DNA of 30,165 nucleotides from Oscillospiraceae bacterium. Lineage in GTDB: Bacteria > Bacillota > Clostridia > Oscillospirales > Acutalibacteraceae. The notes below the pieces were generated by a model, which saw only the letters and a list, made by a program, of their open reading frames with translations, was not told the DNA's origin and searched no databases. Below, piece after piece: positions 14,585-22,454 of the stretch; within the stretch, counting starts at the first letter, position 1; each line of letters opens with the position of its first letter. Both the position numbers and the translations under genes were made by a program. The stretch spans positions 1 through 30,165 of the forward strand of contig JAHZCM010000010.1 of NCBI GenBank assembly GCA_019422905.1, written 5' to 3'.

Positions 14585-15814
14585 ATGAAAATGACACAGG
14601 AACAGCTCTCTTTAATTCAGGGGCAGATGCGGCGCCTCAAGGCGCTCGACGGCGGCTTCTACCAGAAAAAGTTCGACGGCATCGACGTGATCCGCGATCA
14701 GGCGGACTTTGAAAAGCTGCCGTTTACAAACAAGGAAGAGCTGCGCGACGCATATCCGCTGGGCATCGCGGCGGTGCCGGAGGAGGAGATCGTGCGCATT
14801 CATTCGTCCTCCGGCACGACCGGTACACCGGTCATCATTCCCTATACAAGGCAAGACGTTGAGGATTGGGCGGAGCTTTTCAAACGCTGCTATGAGACAG
14901 CGGGCATCACGAACCGGGACCGCATCCACGTTACGCCCGGCTACGGCCTCTGGACGGCGGGCATCGGCTTTCAGAACGGTGCGGAAAAGCTCGGCGCGAT
15001 GGTCATCCCGATGGGTCCCGGCAACACGGACAAGCAGATCCGCATGATGCAGGATTTGAAAAGCACCGTGCTCTGCGCCACCTCGTCCTACGCGCTGCTG
15101 CTCGCGGAGGAGATTGAAAAGCGCGGCATCAAGGATACGATTCATCTGAAGAAGGGCGTTATCGGCAGCGAGCGCTGGGGCGATAAAATGCGCCGCCGCA
15201 TTGCAAATGAGCTTGGCGTGGAGCTGTACGATATCTACGGCCTCACGGAAATCTACGGCCCGGGCATCGGCATGAGCTGCGAGCACCAGTGCGGCATGCA
15301 TTACTGGGACGACTTCGTCTATTTCGAGATTATCAATCCGAAAACCGGCGAGGTGCTGCCGGACGGCGAGTACGGCGAGCTTGTCATTACGACCCTCAAA
15401 AAGCAGGGAGCGCCGCTGCTCCGCTACCGCACGCACGACCTCACCCGCATCATTCCCGGCGAATGCGCCTGCGGCTCGAAGTTCCCGCGTATCGACATTT
15501 TGATCGGCCGCAGCGACGACATGGTCAAGGTCAAGGGCGTCAACATCTATCCGGGCCAGATCGAGGACGTGCTGCGCGACATCGCGGGCGTATCGAGCGA
15601 ATATCAGGTCATGATCGACCACCTGTACGGCAAGGATATTATGACGCTGTTCTTCGAAACGGAAACGGGCACCGATAAGGACGCCGTGGCGCTTGAAGTG
15701 CAGCGCGAATTTAAGGCAAAGGTCGGCCTCACGATTGTCCCGCGGCCCGTTGCGCTCGGCGAGCTTCCGCGCAGTGAGAAAAAATCCACCCGCGTGTTTG
15801 ACAACCGTTATTGA
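14585..15814 (+). CDS. paaK: Phenylacetate-CoA ligase family enzyme
   Basis: This 409-residue AMP-forming ligase interconverts phenylacetate or a related aryl-acetate (such as indoleacetate) and its CoA ester. Motifs are the P-loop SSSGTTGTPVIIPYT, YGLTEIYGPG (A5), RYRTHDLT (the A7 aspartate), GRSDDMVKVKGVNIYP (A8 hinge) and the terminal Lys region LPRSEKKSTRVFDNRY. CACGSKFPRI is the Cys-containing insert seen in PaaK. Start ATG 14585 follows AAAGGATTGGATTCAA; the family's usual N-terminal YW..ETM segment is missing. It follows ecfT by 22 nt without a terminator and is closed by the terminator at 15868, so it is probably under T-box control. It would act on the products of IorAB. Confidence 0.9.
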   Translation: MKMTQEQLSLIQGQMRRLKALDGGFYQKKFDGIDVIRDQADFEKLPFTNKEELRDAYPLGIAAVPEEEIVRIHSSSGTTGTPVIIPYTRQDVEDWAELFKRCYETAGITNRDRIHVTPGYGLWTAGIGFQNGAEKLGAMVIPMGPGNTDKQIRMMQDLKSTVLCATSSYALLLAEEIEKRGIKDTIHLKKGVIGSERWGDKMRRRIANELGVELYDIYGLTEIYGPGIGMSCEHQCGMHYWDDFVYFEIINPKTGEVLPDGEYGELVITTLKKQGAPLLRYRTHDLTRIIPGECACGSKFPRIDILIGRSDDMVKVKGVNIYPGQIEDVLRDIAGVSSEYQVMIDHLYGKDIMTLFFETETGTDKDAVALEVQREFKAKVGLTIVPRPVALGELPRSEKKSTRVFDNRY

Positions 15815-15867
15815 GCCGCACATGCGGCGCAGACGGCCGCGGATGCATCGAAAATAAAAATCTGTAC

Positions 15868-15902
15868 GGGGTATGGCGGCAGGCCGTATCCCGCATTTTT
15901 TT
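15868..15902 (+). terminator. Intrinsic terminator of the T-box operon
   Basis: GGGGTATGGC (15868-15877) pairs fully, with two G-U pairs, to GCCGTATCCC (15883-15892) around a GGCAG loop, and a T7 run follows at 15896-15902. Confidence 0.85.
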
Positions 15903-15947
15903 CGGCGGTCTTTGATATACTTCAGAATGTGCGGGCCGACTTTTTTG

Positions 15948-15975
15948 TTGACAATCCTGCGCGGGCTGATATACT
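15948..15975 (+). promoter_or_regulatory. Sigma-A promoter for the 16017-20371 gene run
   Basis: TTGACA (15948-15953), a 16-nt spacer and TATACT (15970-15975) precede the lipoprotein gene by about 40 nt. TGATATACT occurs twice (15913-15921 and 15967-15975); only the second has a good -35. Confidence 0.7.
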
Positions 15976-16016
15976 AAAGGTAAACGGATTGACCGCAGGG
16001 AAGGGGCATTCTGGAT

Positions 16017-16775
16017 ATGAAGAGATATGAAAAGCATATATTCGCGTTGCTGCTGGCGGCGGTTCTGACTTTCTCGATGACGGGCTGCAGCACGGCCGCA
16101 GCGCTGCTGCTGCATGAGGCGGAGCCGACGGCTACACCGGAGCCGGTTTCAACCCCGGAGCCGATTGTAACGCCGGAGCCGATGCCGGAATCCACGGCTG
16201 AGCCGGACGAACCGGAAGTGCCCGCAACGCCCATACCGGGCCGGATTGAAATTACGGAGGAGAACTATCAGCTGCTGTTTGCGCCCGCGCCGGACTTTGC
16301 ATATATCGGCATCGCCTATATGAAGGCGCCCGAGGCTTACGGCAAATTCATCGACGCGTACCTGCCTTATGGAGACACGCTCGAATATCTGGAGGGCGGC
16401 TATGCGGTGCAGTCCACCGCGCACGGCATGCGCGTCTATGAGACGATGGCCGAGGTGGCTCCGGAGAACACGGCGGAGGATGCGATCCAGGTACTGATGG
16501 AGCGCTATGTGGCGCAGGCGGAATTTGCAGGGGAAGAGGTGGCGGAGATTTCCGACGTCAACTACTATGAGGAATACGATATTGCGATTCAGGCCGGTTA
16601 CACCACCACGGCGGACGGCGGAGAGCATTATACGATTCTGGTGGCGGATATCCGGGAAACCGGCTATTATTTCTGCGCCATGATCACCTATCTGCCCGAG
16701 CAGTACGATGACGAGCAGCCTGCGCTGCTTGCCGAATTGAGCGACGTATTCGGCCTGGAATTGCCGGAAATATAG
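16017..16775 (+). CDS. Hypothetical lipoprotein with Pro-rich linker
   Basis: The 252-residue precursor has a basic start (MKRYEKH), a hydrophobic core and lipobox SMTGC with Cys24 as the lipid anchor. A spacer rich in TPEP repeats (about residues 37-75) lifts the folded domain off the membrane or through the wall. The remaining 175 residues are acidic and show no family I recognise. Part of it (YMKAPEAYGKFIDAYLPYG, YYFCAMITYLPEQY) looks like a compact alpha/beta surface domain. It is the first gene after the promoter at 15948 and lies 16 nt before a TIM-barrel gene. Function unknown. Confidence 0.75.
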   Translation: MKRYEKHIFALLLAAVLTFSMTGCSTAAALLLHEAEPTATPEPVSTPEPIVTPEPMPESTAEPDEPEVPATPIPGRIEITEENYQLLFAPAPDFAYIGIAYMKAPEAYGKFIDAYLPYGDTLEYLEGGYAVQSTAHGMRVYETMAEVAPENTAEDAIQVLMERYVAQAEFAGEEVAEISDVNYYEEYDIAIQAGYTTTADGGEHYTILVADIRETGYYFCAMITYLPEQYDDEQPALLAELSDVFGLELPEI

Positions 16776-16791
16776 AAATGAGGAGTGTTGT

Positions 16792-17649
16792 ATGATGAAA
16801 AATCAAATATCCGTTTTTTACGAGCACATTGTGGATGCGGCGCGCCAGAGCGGCCTGCCGCTCGATGCGGTATGCGCGAAGGTGAAGGGCTTTGGGTATG
16901 ATTCGGTTGAGATCGATGCGAACCGCCTGTTTACTGAAAGCGAAACCATCCTGCCGATGCTGGAAAAAGCGGGACTCGGCGTGAACTGCATCTATTATTT
17001 CTTCAACTTCGGCGCCGCGGAGGATTGCAGCGCGGCGGACCGCGCGCAGGCGCAGAAGGTCATCGACCTCTGCGGCCCGGCAAAGTGCAATAAGATTCTG
17101 GTGGTCGCGGGCTTTTTGACCGAGGCGGAGCAGGACCGCGCGGGCGAGGCGTATGAGACGCGCCGCACACGCATGGCGCGCTCGATCGAGCAGCTCGTCA
17201 CCATGGCGGCGGATGCGGGAGTTACCGTTGTGATGGAGGATTTTGACGGCAGGGAAACGCCGTTTTCCACGGCGGAGGAGCTTATGTGGTTTATGCAGAA
17301 CGCGGAGGGTCTGCGCTGCGGCTTCGATACCGGCAACTTCCTTTACAGTGAGCAGGACGCGGCGGCGGTGCTGCCGGATTTTCTGCCGTACATTTCCGCC
17401 GTACACTGCAAGGACCGCGCTTGGACGAAGAACGCGGGCGACCCGAAAATTACGGTAAAGAACCGTGCCATGTATCCGGTGGCGGTCGGAGACGGCGATC
17501 TGGACATTGCGGGTATGGTGAAAAAGATTCTCGACAGCGGCTATACCGGCGTGTTTGCAGCCGAGCATTTCGGCTCGGCGGAGCAGCTTCGGGATATGGA
17601 GCGCTCAGCGAAATTCCTGCGGGATTTGCTGGAGAAGTATGAGGCGTAA
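16792..17649 (+). CDS. Sugar phosphate isomerase/epimerase-like TIM-barrel protein
   Basis: The 285-residue protein belongs to the xylose isomerase-like/AP endonuclease 2 barrel family, whose members isomerise or epimerise sugars or polyols with a bound divalent metal. Candidate metal ligands lie in VVMEDFDG, GFDTGNF, VHCKDR and AAEHFG. The metal-binding Glu-Asp-His-Glu order of this family is therefore visible. No signal peptide is present, so it is cytoplasmic. AGGAG lies before ATG 16792; a second Met follows directly. The last 11 bases overlap the start of the GH3 gene. The substrate is not predictable. Confidence 0.85.
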   Translation: MMKNQISVFYEHIVDAARQSGLPLDAVCAKVKGFGYDSVEIDANRLFTESETILPMLEKAGLGVNCIYYFFNFGAAEDCSAADRAQAQKVIDLCGPAKCNKILVVAGFLTEAEQDRAGEAYETRRTRMARSIEQLVTMAADAGVTVVMEDFDGRETPFSTAEELMWFMQNAEGLRCGFDTGNFLYSEQDAAAVLPDFLPYISAVHCKDRAWTKNAGDPKITVKNRAMYPVAVGDGDLDIAGMVKKILDSGYTGVFAAEHFGSAEQLRDMERSAKFLRDLLEKYEA

Positions 17650-18898
17650 GGGCCTGCTGGCGCTGCCGCTCCTGCTCTGCGTGCTGCTTTGCGGCTGTTC
17701 AGCGGTGCAGGAAGCGGCGGCGCTTTTTGCAACACCGTCGCCGTCTCCCACCCCTACGGCGGCGCCGACGCCTGTGCCGTCGTCCTCTCCATCGTCGACG
17801 GCTTCTCCAAGCCCGACGCCGGAACCGACGCCCGCGCCGACTTTGGAGCCTACGCCCGAACCCACGCCGTCTCTCACGCCTGATCCCACCCCAGAGCTGA
17901 GCGCGGAAGAGATTCTGCTGCAAAGCATGACGCTGGAGGAAAAGGTGGCGCAGATGTTTTTCGTGCGGTGCCCAGAGAAAGATGCGGCGGAAATGGTGTC
18001 GCAGTACCAACCGGGTGGCGTGCTGCTGTTTGGCCGGGATTTCAGAGGCCTTTCAAAGGAGAAGGTCGTGCAGAAGATCGAATCGTATCAGGCGCAGGCA
18101 AAGCTGCCGCTGCTGATCGGTGCGGATGAAGAGGGCGGCGACGTGATCCGCATCAGCGATAACCCGAAGCTCTCCGAGGAGCCGTATTGGTCGATCCGCG
18201 CGCTGTATGAGGCGGGCGGCATGGAGCTGCTGTGTGAGATTGAGGCGGATAAATGCGCCATGCTCCGCGGTCTTGGAGTCAATGTGAATTTCGCGCCGGT
18301 CTGCGATATTTCGGACCGGCCGGAAGCGTTTATGTATTCGCGGTCGCTGGGGCTTTCCGCGGATAAAACGGCGGCGTGCGTTGCGGCTCTTGTCGCGGTT
18401 TACGATGACGCGCAGGTTGGCTGTGTGCTCAAGCACTTTCCGGGCTACGGAAACGCGGCGGACACGCACGCGGGCATCGTGTACGATAAACGGAAATACG
18501 AGACTTTTGAAAAATCCGATTTCAAGCCTTTTCAGGCCGGAATCGAAGCGGGGGCGGATTGCGTGCTTGTCTCGCACAGCATCGTTTCCTGTGTGGACGG
18601 CGAAGCACCCGCCTCGCTTTCTCCCGCCTGGCACGCGGTTTTGCGGGAGACGCTGGGCTTTGACGGCGTTGTGATCACCGACGATCTTTCCATGGGCGCA
18701 ATTTTGGACTATACGGACGGCGAGGCGGCGGCCGTTGCGGCGGTGCTCGCCGGAAACGACATGCTCTGCTGTACGGATTACGAAACGCAGATTCCGGCCG
18801 CTCTGGAGGCCGTGCAGAGCGGCGTGATCGGGGAAGCGCGCATCGACGAGAGCGTCCTGCGCATTCTGCGGTGGAAAAACCGGCTGGGTTTGCTCTGA
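17639..18898 (+). CDS. GH3 family beta-N-acetylhexosaminidase-like lipoprotein
   Basis: This 419-residue protein begins MRRKGLLALPLLL and has a Cys-rich lipobox ending CGC (Cys20). A long Ser/Pro/Thr linker (about residues 33-90, PTPEP-type repeats) separates it from a GH3 catalytic domain. NagZ-like features are LEEKVAQMFFVR, GADEEGGDVIR, KHFPGYG (K265, H266), the Asp-His dyad in AADTHAG, and the nucleophile region VITDDLSM (D348/D349). It likely removes GlcNAc from peptidoglycan fragments or glycans at the cell surface. Start ATG 17639 lies inside the upstream gene with GGAG close by; the in-frame extension to 17555 would spoil the signal peptide. There is no C-terminal GH3_C domain, which fits NagZ. 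Confidence 0.88.
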   Translation: MRRKGLLALPLLLCVLLCGCSAVQEAAALFATPSPSPTPTAAPTPVPSSSPSSTASPSPTPEPTPAPTLEPTPEPTPSLTPDPTPELSAEEILLQSMTLEEKVAQMFFVRCPEKDAAEMVSQYQPGGVLLFGRDFRGLSKEKVVQKIESYQAQAKLPLLIGADEEGGDVIRISDNPKLSEEPYWSIRALYEAGGMELLCEIEADKCAMLRGLGVNVNFAPVCDISDRPEAFMYSRSLGLSADKTAACVAALVAVYDDAQVGCVLKHFPGYGNAADTHAGIVYDKRKYETFEKSDFKPFQAGIEAGADCVLVSHSIVSCVDGEAPASLSPAWHAVLRETLGFDGVVITDDLSMGAILDYTDGEAAAVAAVLAGNDMLCCTDYETQIPAALEAVQSGVIGEARIDESVLRILRWKNRLGLL

Positions 18899-18923
18899 GC
18901 TTTTATTTGGAGGTGGGTTAACA

Positions 18924-19484
18924 GTGAATACACTGGACACAATCCGGGAGCGGTGCAGCTATCGGGGAAAATACAGGGATATTCCGGTGCCGCGGGAGCA
19001 TCTGCGGCGCATCGCGGAAGCGGGGCTTGCCGCGCCGTCCGGCTGCAACAAGCAGACGGTAAGCCTGATCGCGGTGGATGACCCGGTGGTGCTCGAAAGG
19101 CTGCGCGGTGTCATCACGCCGCCGATTGGCGAGACGGCGCCGGCGGTGATCTGCGTTTTGACGCGGCGGATCTTTGCCTACCGGGACAGGTGCTTTGCCG
19201 TGCAGGATTACGCGGCGGCGATTGAAAACATGCTGCTTGCCGCCACGGCGCTGGGCTATCATAGCTGCTGGATTGAAGGGCACATCACGGACGACGACCA
19301 AATCGGCCGGAAAATGGCGGATATTCTCGGCGTGCCGGAGGAATATGAGCTGGTCTGCTTTTTACCGATCGGCGTTGCGGCGGAGGAGCCGAAGCGCGTA
19401 AAAAAGCAGCCGTATACGCAGCGCGCATGGCTGAACGGATTTGGGCAGGGCGGGCATATTCTGTTTGCGGAATCGCCGGGCTGA
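18924..19484 (+). CDS. Nitroreductase family FMN protein
   Basis: The 186-residue protein has the nitroreductase fold: RCSYRGKYRDIPVP (phosphate-binding Arg/Ser region), AAPSGCNKQ, a central helix QDYAAAIENMLLAATALGYHSCW and a closing FLPIGVAAEEPKR. Such flavoproteins reduce nitro compounds, quinones or enoates with NAD(P)H, or act in specialised redox steps; the substrate is not clear here. The GTG start at 18924 is supported by TTGGAGGTGGG six bases upstream. It precedes a membrane polyferredoxin by 53 nt, which suggests the two could exchange electrons. Confidence 0.88.
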   Translation: MNTLDTIRERCSYRGKYRDIPVPREHLRRIAEAGLAAPSGCNKQTVSLIAVDDPVVLERLRGVITPPIGETAPAVICVLTRRIFAYRDRCFAVQDYAAAIENMLLAATALGYHSCWIEGHITDDDQIGRKMADILGVPEEYELVCFLPIGVAAEEPKRVKKQPYTQRAWLNGFGQGGHILFAESPG

Positions 19485-19537
19485 CTGTGTAACGTCGCAG
19501 GCGTTGAACATTTGCAGGGATTAAAAGGGGAATGAAC

Positions 19538-20371
19538 ATGGACCGGCTGAAGAAATATGCCGCGCCGCTGATTATGCTTGTCGTTTTCGAATCGGTTGCG
19601 GTTGCGCTGTGGCTTGCGCTCGACAATATTTTTTATCTGTTTAATTTTACATATATCGGCGGCTGTCTCGCGCTTGGCCTCTTTCTTTATATCCGAAAAT
19701 ACAGGCACGCGCGCCTTGTGGTGCAGCTTGCCGTCGGGCTGTATATGCTCGTGTATCTCGGCCTGATAGACAGGGAGAATATGCAGATCGAGGGCTTCTG
19801 GTACTACCTGTTCCTCGGCGTGTTTGAGGCGGCGACTATCCACTATGCCGTGGCGAAAATTGTGGGGCCGCTGCTTTTTGGGCGCGGCTGGTGCGGCTAT
19901 GCCTGCTGGACCGCCATGGTGCTCGACCTGCTGCCGTATAAACAGGGCAATGCGCCGCGCAGGAGGCTCGGCTTTATCCGGTATATCGTGTTCGCCGCGT
20001 CCCTCCTGTTCGTCGGCGCGCTGTTCCTTTTCCATGTACCTGGCATGGAAACCGTGATGTTTTGGAGCTTTATCGTCGGCAATCTCCTGTACTATGCGGT
20101 CGGCGTTGCGCTTGCCTTTGCGTTCCGGGATAACCGTGCGTTCTGCAAATATATCTGCCCGGTCACCGTGTTTCTGAAGCCGATGAGTTATTTTTCCGTG
20201 ATACGCGTTAAAACGGACGCGGAGAAATGCGTTTCCTGCGGAAAATGCAGGACGGTCTGCCCGATGAACGTCGATATGACGGACAACGCGCGCAGCCGCC
20301 TGAACGGCACGGAGTGTATCCTCTGCATGCAATGCGTGGATGCCTGTCCGAAAAAAGCGCTGCATATGTGA
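19538..20371 (+). CDS. Membrane 4Fe-4S polyferredoxin (NapH/RsxB-like)
   Basis: This 277-residue integral membrane protein has several transmembrane helices, then an electron-transfer tail. In the membrane part GRGWCGYACWTAM and FCKYICPV are the paired CxxxC motifs of the Fer4_5 (NapH/MauN/CcoG-like) family. The C-terminus carries two [4Fe-4S] ferredoxin motifs, CVSCGKCRTVCP and CILCMQCVDACP. Two ATGs occur at 19532 and 19538. The second is preferred because AAAAGGGG is seven bases before it and only one base before the first. It probably passes electrons across or along the membrane; its partner may be the preceding nitroreductase. No clear terminator follows. Confidence 0.85.
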   Translation: MDRLKKYAAPLIMLVVFESVAVALWLALDNIFYLFNFTYIGGCLALGLFLYIRKYRHARLVVQLAVGLYMLVYLGLIDRENMQIEGFWYYLFLGVFEAATIHYAVAKIVGPLLFGRGWCGYACWTAMVLDLLPYKQGNAPRRRLGFIRYIVFAASLLFVGALFLFHVPGMETVMFWSFIVGNLLYYAVGVALAFAFRDNRAFCKYICPVTVFLKPMSYFSVIRVKTDAEKCVSCGKCRTVCPMNVDMTDNARSRLNGTECILCMQCVDACPKKALHM

Positions 20372-20414
20372 TTGCTTTTTTAAGAAAATCGTTAAAGTTT
20401 TTTGCAGGATTTTA

Positions 20415-20423
20415 TGGTACAAT
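20415..20423 (+). promoter_or_regulatory. Candidate extended -10 promoter for the two-component genes
   Basis: TGGTACAAT (20415-20423) is an extended -10 element. No good -35 lies 17 bp upstream, but T-rich sequence does. Transcription would begin near 20430, directly at the foot of the 20434-20467 hairpin. Confidence 0.5.
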
Positions 20424-20433
20424 AAAACCCGTG

Positions 20434-20467
20434 AGGGACGCCGGCCACAGGGCAGACCGGCGTCCCT
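20434..20467 (+). other. Stable leader hairpin upstream of the response regulator
   Basis: AGGGACGCCGG (20434-20444) pairs perfectly over 11 bp with CCGGCGTCCCT (20457-20467) around a 12-nt loop. It lies at the predicted 5' end of the mRNA. The short TTTC afterwards argues against an efficient terminator; mRNA protection or attenuation are alternatives. Confidence 0.6.
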
Positions 20468-20505
20468 TTCGCGTACATATGCACCGTGCGGAAGGGAAAG
20501 TGGCC

Positions 20506-21189
20506 ATGAATATGGAAAATCACAGAATTTTGATTGTGGAGGACGACGCGGCGATTGCCGGCGCGATCACCCGGATTTTGGAATCTTGGGATATGGAAGC
20601 GTACTGCGTGAAAAATTTCCGTGCGGTTCTGGAAGAATTTACGGCGTATGATCCGCATCTTGTGCTGATGGACGTGACGCTGCCGTTCTTCAACGGCTAT
20701 CACTGGTGCAGCGAGATCCGCAAGATCTCGGCGGTGCCGGTGATCTTCGTGTCCAGCGCGGCGGAAAATATGAATATCGTCATGGCGGTGGATATGGGCG
20801 GTGATGATTTTGTCGCGAAGCCGTTTGATCCCTCCGTGCTCATGGCGAAGATCCGCGCCCTGCTGCGCCGCACCTATGATTTCGGCGACCGCGTCCCGAT
20901 GATCGAGCATAAGGGTGCGGTGCTGAATCTGAACGACGAGACGCTGCTCTATGCGGGCGAGAAGATTCAGCTCACCCGAAACGAGTTCCGCATTTTGCAG
21001 ACGCTGATGGAAAGCCGGGGCAAGGTTGTAAGCCGGGAAACGCTGATGACCCGCCTGTGGGAATATGATCTGTATATCGAGGAAAATACGCTGACCGTCA
21101 ATGTGACGCGCCTGCGCAAAAAGCTCGCGGCGATCGGCCTGACGGATTTTATTGCAACGCGCGTCGGCAGCGGCTATATCGTGGCGTGA
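20506..21189 (+). CDS. OmpR-family response regulator (BceR-like)
   Basis: The 227-residue DNA-binding regulator has a receiver domain with acidic residues in ILIVEDD, phospho-acceptor Asp56 in VLMDVTLP, the Thr/Ser switch in VIFVSSA and Lys in FVAKPFDPS. It is followed by a winged-helix effector domain with LTRNEFRILQTLM, VSRETLMTRLWE and the wing RVGSGYIVA. ATG 20506 (GGGAAAG just upstream) and ATG 20512 are both possible; the longer frame from 20227 runs through the previous gene and is spurious. It should be phosphorylated by the kinase 100 nt downstream and control the BceAB-like transporter, probably through the repeats near 22455-22483. Confidence 0.93.
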   Translation: MNMENHRILIVEDDAAIAGAITRILESWDMEAYCVKNFRAVLEEFTAYDPHLVLMDVTLPFFNGYHWCSEIRKISAVPVIFVSSAAENMNIVMAVDMGGDDFVAKPFDPSVLMAKIRALLRRTYDFGDRVPMIEHKGAVLNLNDETLLYAGEKIQLTRNEFRILQTLMESRGKVVSRETLMTRLWEYDLYIEENTLTVNVTRLRKKLAAIGLTDFIATRVGSGYIVA

Positions 21190-21289
21190 GGCGCGCCGCT
21201 GTGGATTTGCAAGTATTTGCAAGATGCCGGGCGCCGCGGAGGACGCGGCAAAAGGCGATTGCTTGGAGACCGGTAATGGGAGGTTTGCT

Positions 21290-22297
21290 ATGAAAAAAAC
21301 GGAGGGACAAATCTTTCTTTCCTATCTGCGCGCGCATCTCGGGACTTTGCTGTTCCTTTTGGGGTGCGCCGCATGCTTTTACGGGATTCTGTTTTTATGC
21401 AGGATTCGGACGGAGCCCGTGCTGTATGCGTCCGCGCTGTGCATGGCGGCTGGGATTCTGTGTGGGCTGCCGGGCTATCTGCGCTTTCGCAGGCGGTACC
21501 GGGCGGTAGAGCTGGCGCTGGACGGGCTGCCGGAGTCGCGGGAACGGCTGCTTCAGCCGGTGGGCGCGGTGGAGGAAGCCTACCACGCGGCGGCGGAACG
21601 GCTTTGCAGGCTGCTGGCGCAAAGCGAAACCGACCGCCAGCGCCAGCTTGTGGAGAGCGCCGACTATTTCACCATGTGGATTCACCAGATCAAAACGCCG
21701 ATATCCGCGATGCAGTTGATCCTCCGGGAAGAGGATACCGAGCGCAGCCGGGAGTTGCTCGCCGAGCTGTTCCGTATCGACCAATATGCCGAGATGGCGC
21801 TGACTTATGCGCGGCTGGAAAGCCCGACAACCGATCTGGTGCTTGCAAATGTGGAGCTCGAACCGGTTGTGCGCCGCGTAGTGCGGCAGTATGCGGGGCA
21901 GTTTGTGCGCCGGCATATCGCGCTGCGGTGTGAGATTGAGCCGGTCCGCGCGCTGACCGATGAAAAGTGGCTGGCGTTTATCCTCGGGCAACTGCTTTCC
22001 AACGCCGTCAAGTACACGGAAAGCGGCACGGTGACGGTGCGCGTTACGGCGGAGCGGGTGCTCAGCGTGTCAGATACGGGCATCGGCATTGCGCCGGAGG
22101 ACCTGCCGCGTATCTTTGAAAAGGGCTTCACCGGCTACAACGGGCGTGCCGGGCGGAAATCCACGGGGCTTGGCATGTACCTCAGCCGCTGTGCGGCTCA
22201 GAAGCTCGGACACCGCATCTCGGTACAGTCCGCGCTGGGGCAGGGGACGACGGTTTCGGTGGATATGCGCCATGCGGAGCTGCACACGGAGGAATGA
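21290..22297 (+). CDS. Intramembrane-sensing histidine kinase (BceS-like)
   Basis: The 335-residue kinase has two N-terminal transmembrane helices (about residues 16-37 and 44-62) with almost no extracellular loop, the mark of intramembrane-sensing BceS-type kinases that detect flux through a partner ABC transporter. The DHp domain has FTMWIHQIKTPISAMQ with phospho-acceptor His132. The catalytic domain has the N box QLLSNAVKYT, G1 VSDTGIGI, F box RIFEKGFTG and G2 STGLGMYLS. ATG 21290 follows GGGAGG by seven bases. The 100-nt gap after the regulator contains a small GC hairpin (21233-21249) and a tandem ATTTGCAAG repeat. Confidence 0.93.
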   Translation: MKKTEGQIFLSYLRAHLGTLLFLLGCAACFYGILFLCRIRTEPVLYASALCMAAGILCGLPGYLRFRRRYRAVELALDGLPESRERLLQPVGAVEEAYHAAAERLCRLLAQSETDRQRQLVESADYFTMWIHQIKTPISAMQLILREEDTERSRELLAELFRIDQYAEMALTYARLESPTTDLVLANVELEPVVRRVVRQYAGQFVRRHIALRCEIEPVRALTDEKWLAFILGQLLSNAVKYTESGTVTVRVTAERVLSVSDTGIGIAPEDLPRIFEKGFTGYNGRAGRKSTGLGMYLSRCAAQKLGHRISVQSALGQGTTVSVDMRHAELHTEE

Positions 22298-22355
22298 TTG
22301 CGCGAGGCGGGAGCCTTTCTCTCAAGGCAGGTGCCGAATGGATTTGGCAGTCGGC

Positions 22356-22441
22356 GGGCGTGAAACCGGAGACATCCCTTTGATGTGTTTCAGGCTTCAC
22401 GCCCGTCCCGTTTCGGCATCCTCTTTCAGAGCGGGGATGCC
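22356..22441 (+). other. Two hairpins between kinase and ABC genes
   Basis: GGGCGTGAA (22356-22364) pairs with TTCACGCCC (22396-22404), with extra internal pairing of ACATC with GATGT. GGCATCC (22415-22421) pairs with GGATGCC (22435-22441). Neither is followed by a T-run, so they may weaken read-through or protect an mRNA end. Confidence 0.5.
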
Positions 22442-22454
22442 GGTGTGACAAAAA

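Noticed and set aside
15913..15921. First TGATATACT copy as a second promoter
   Set aside because: No -35-like hexamer lies at a suitable distance; the copy at 15967-15975 has a perfect TTGACA.
17720..17900. Repetitive Pro/Thr-coding tract that looks like a DNA tandem repeat
   Set aside because: The repeats are irregular at base level and explained by a protein linker in the GH3 lipoprotein.
22300..22450. A short plus-strand ORF after the kinase gene
   Set aside because: It coincides with two stable hairpins, has no ribosome binding site and runs on from the kinase region in another frame.
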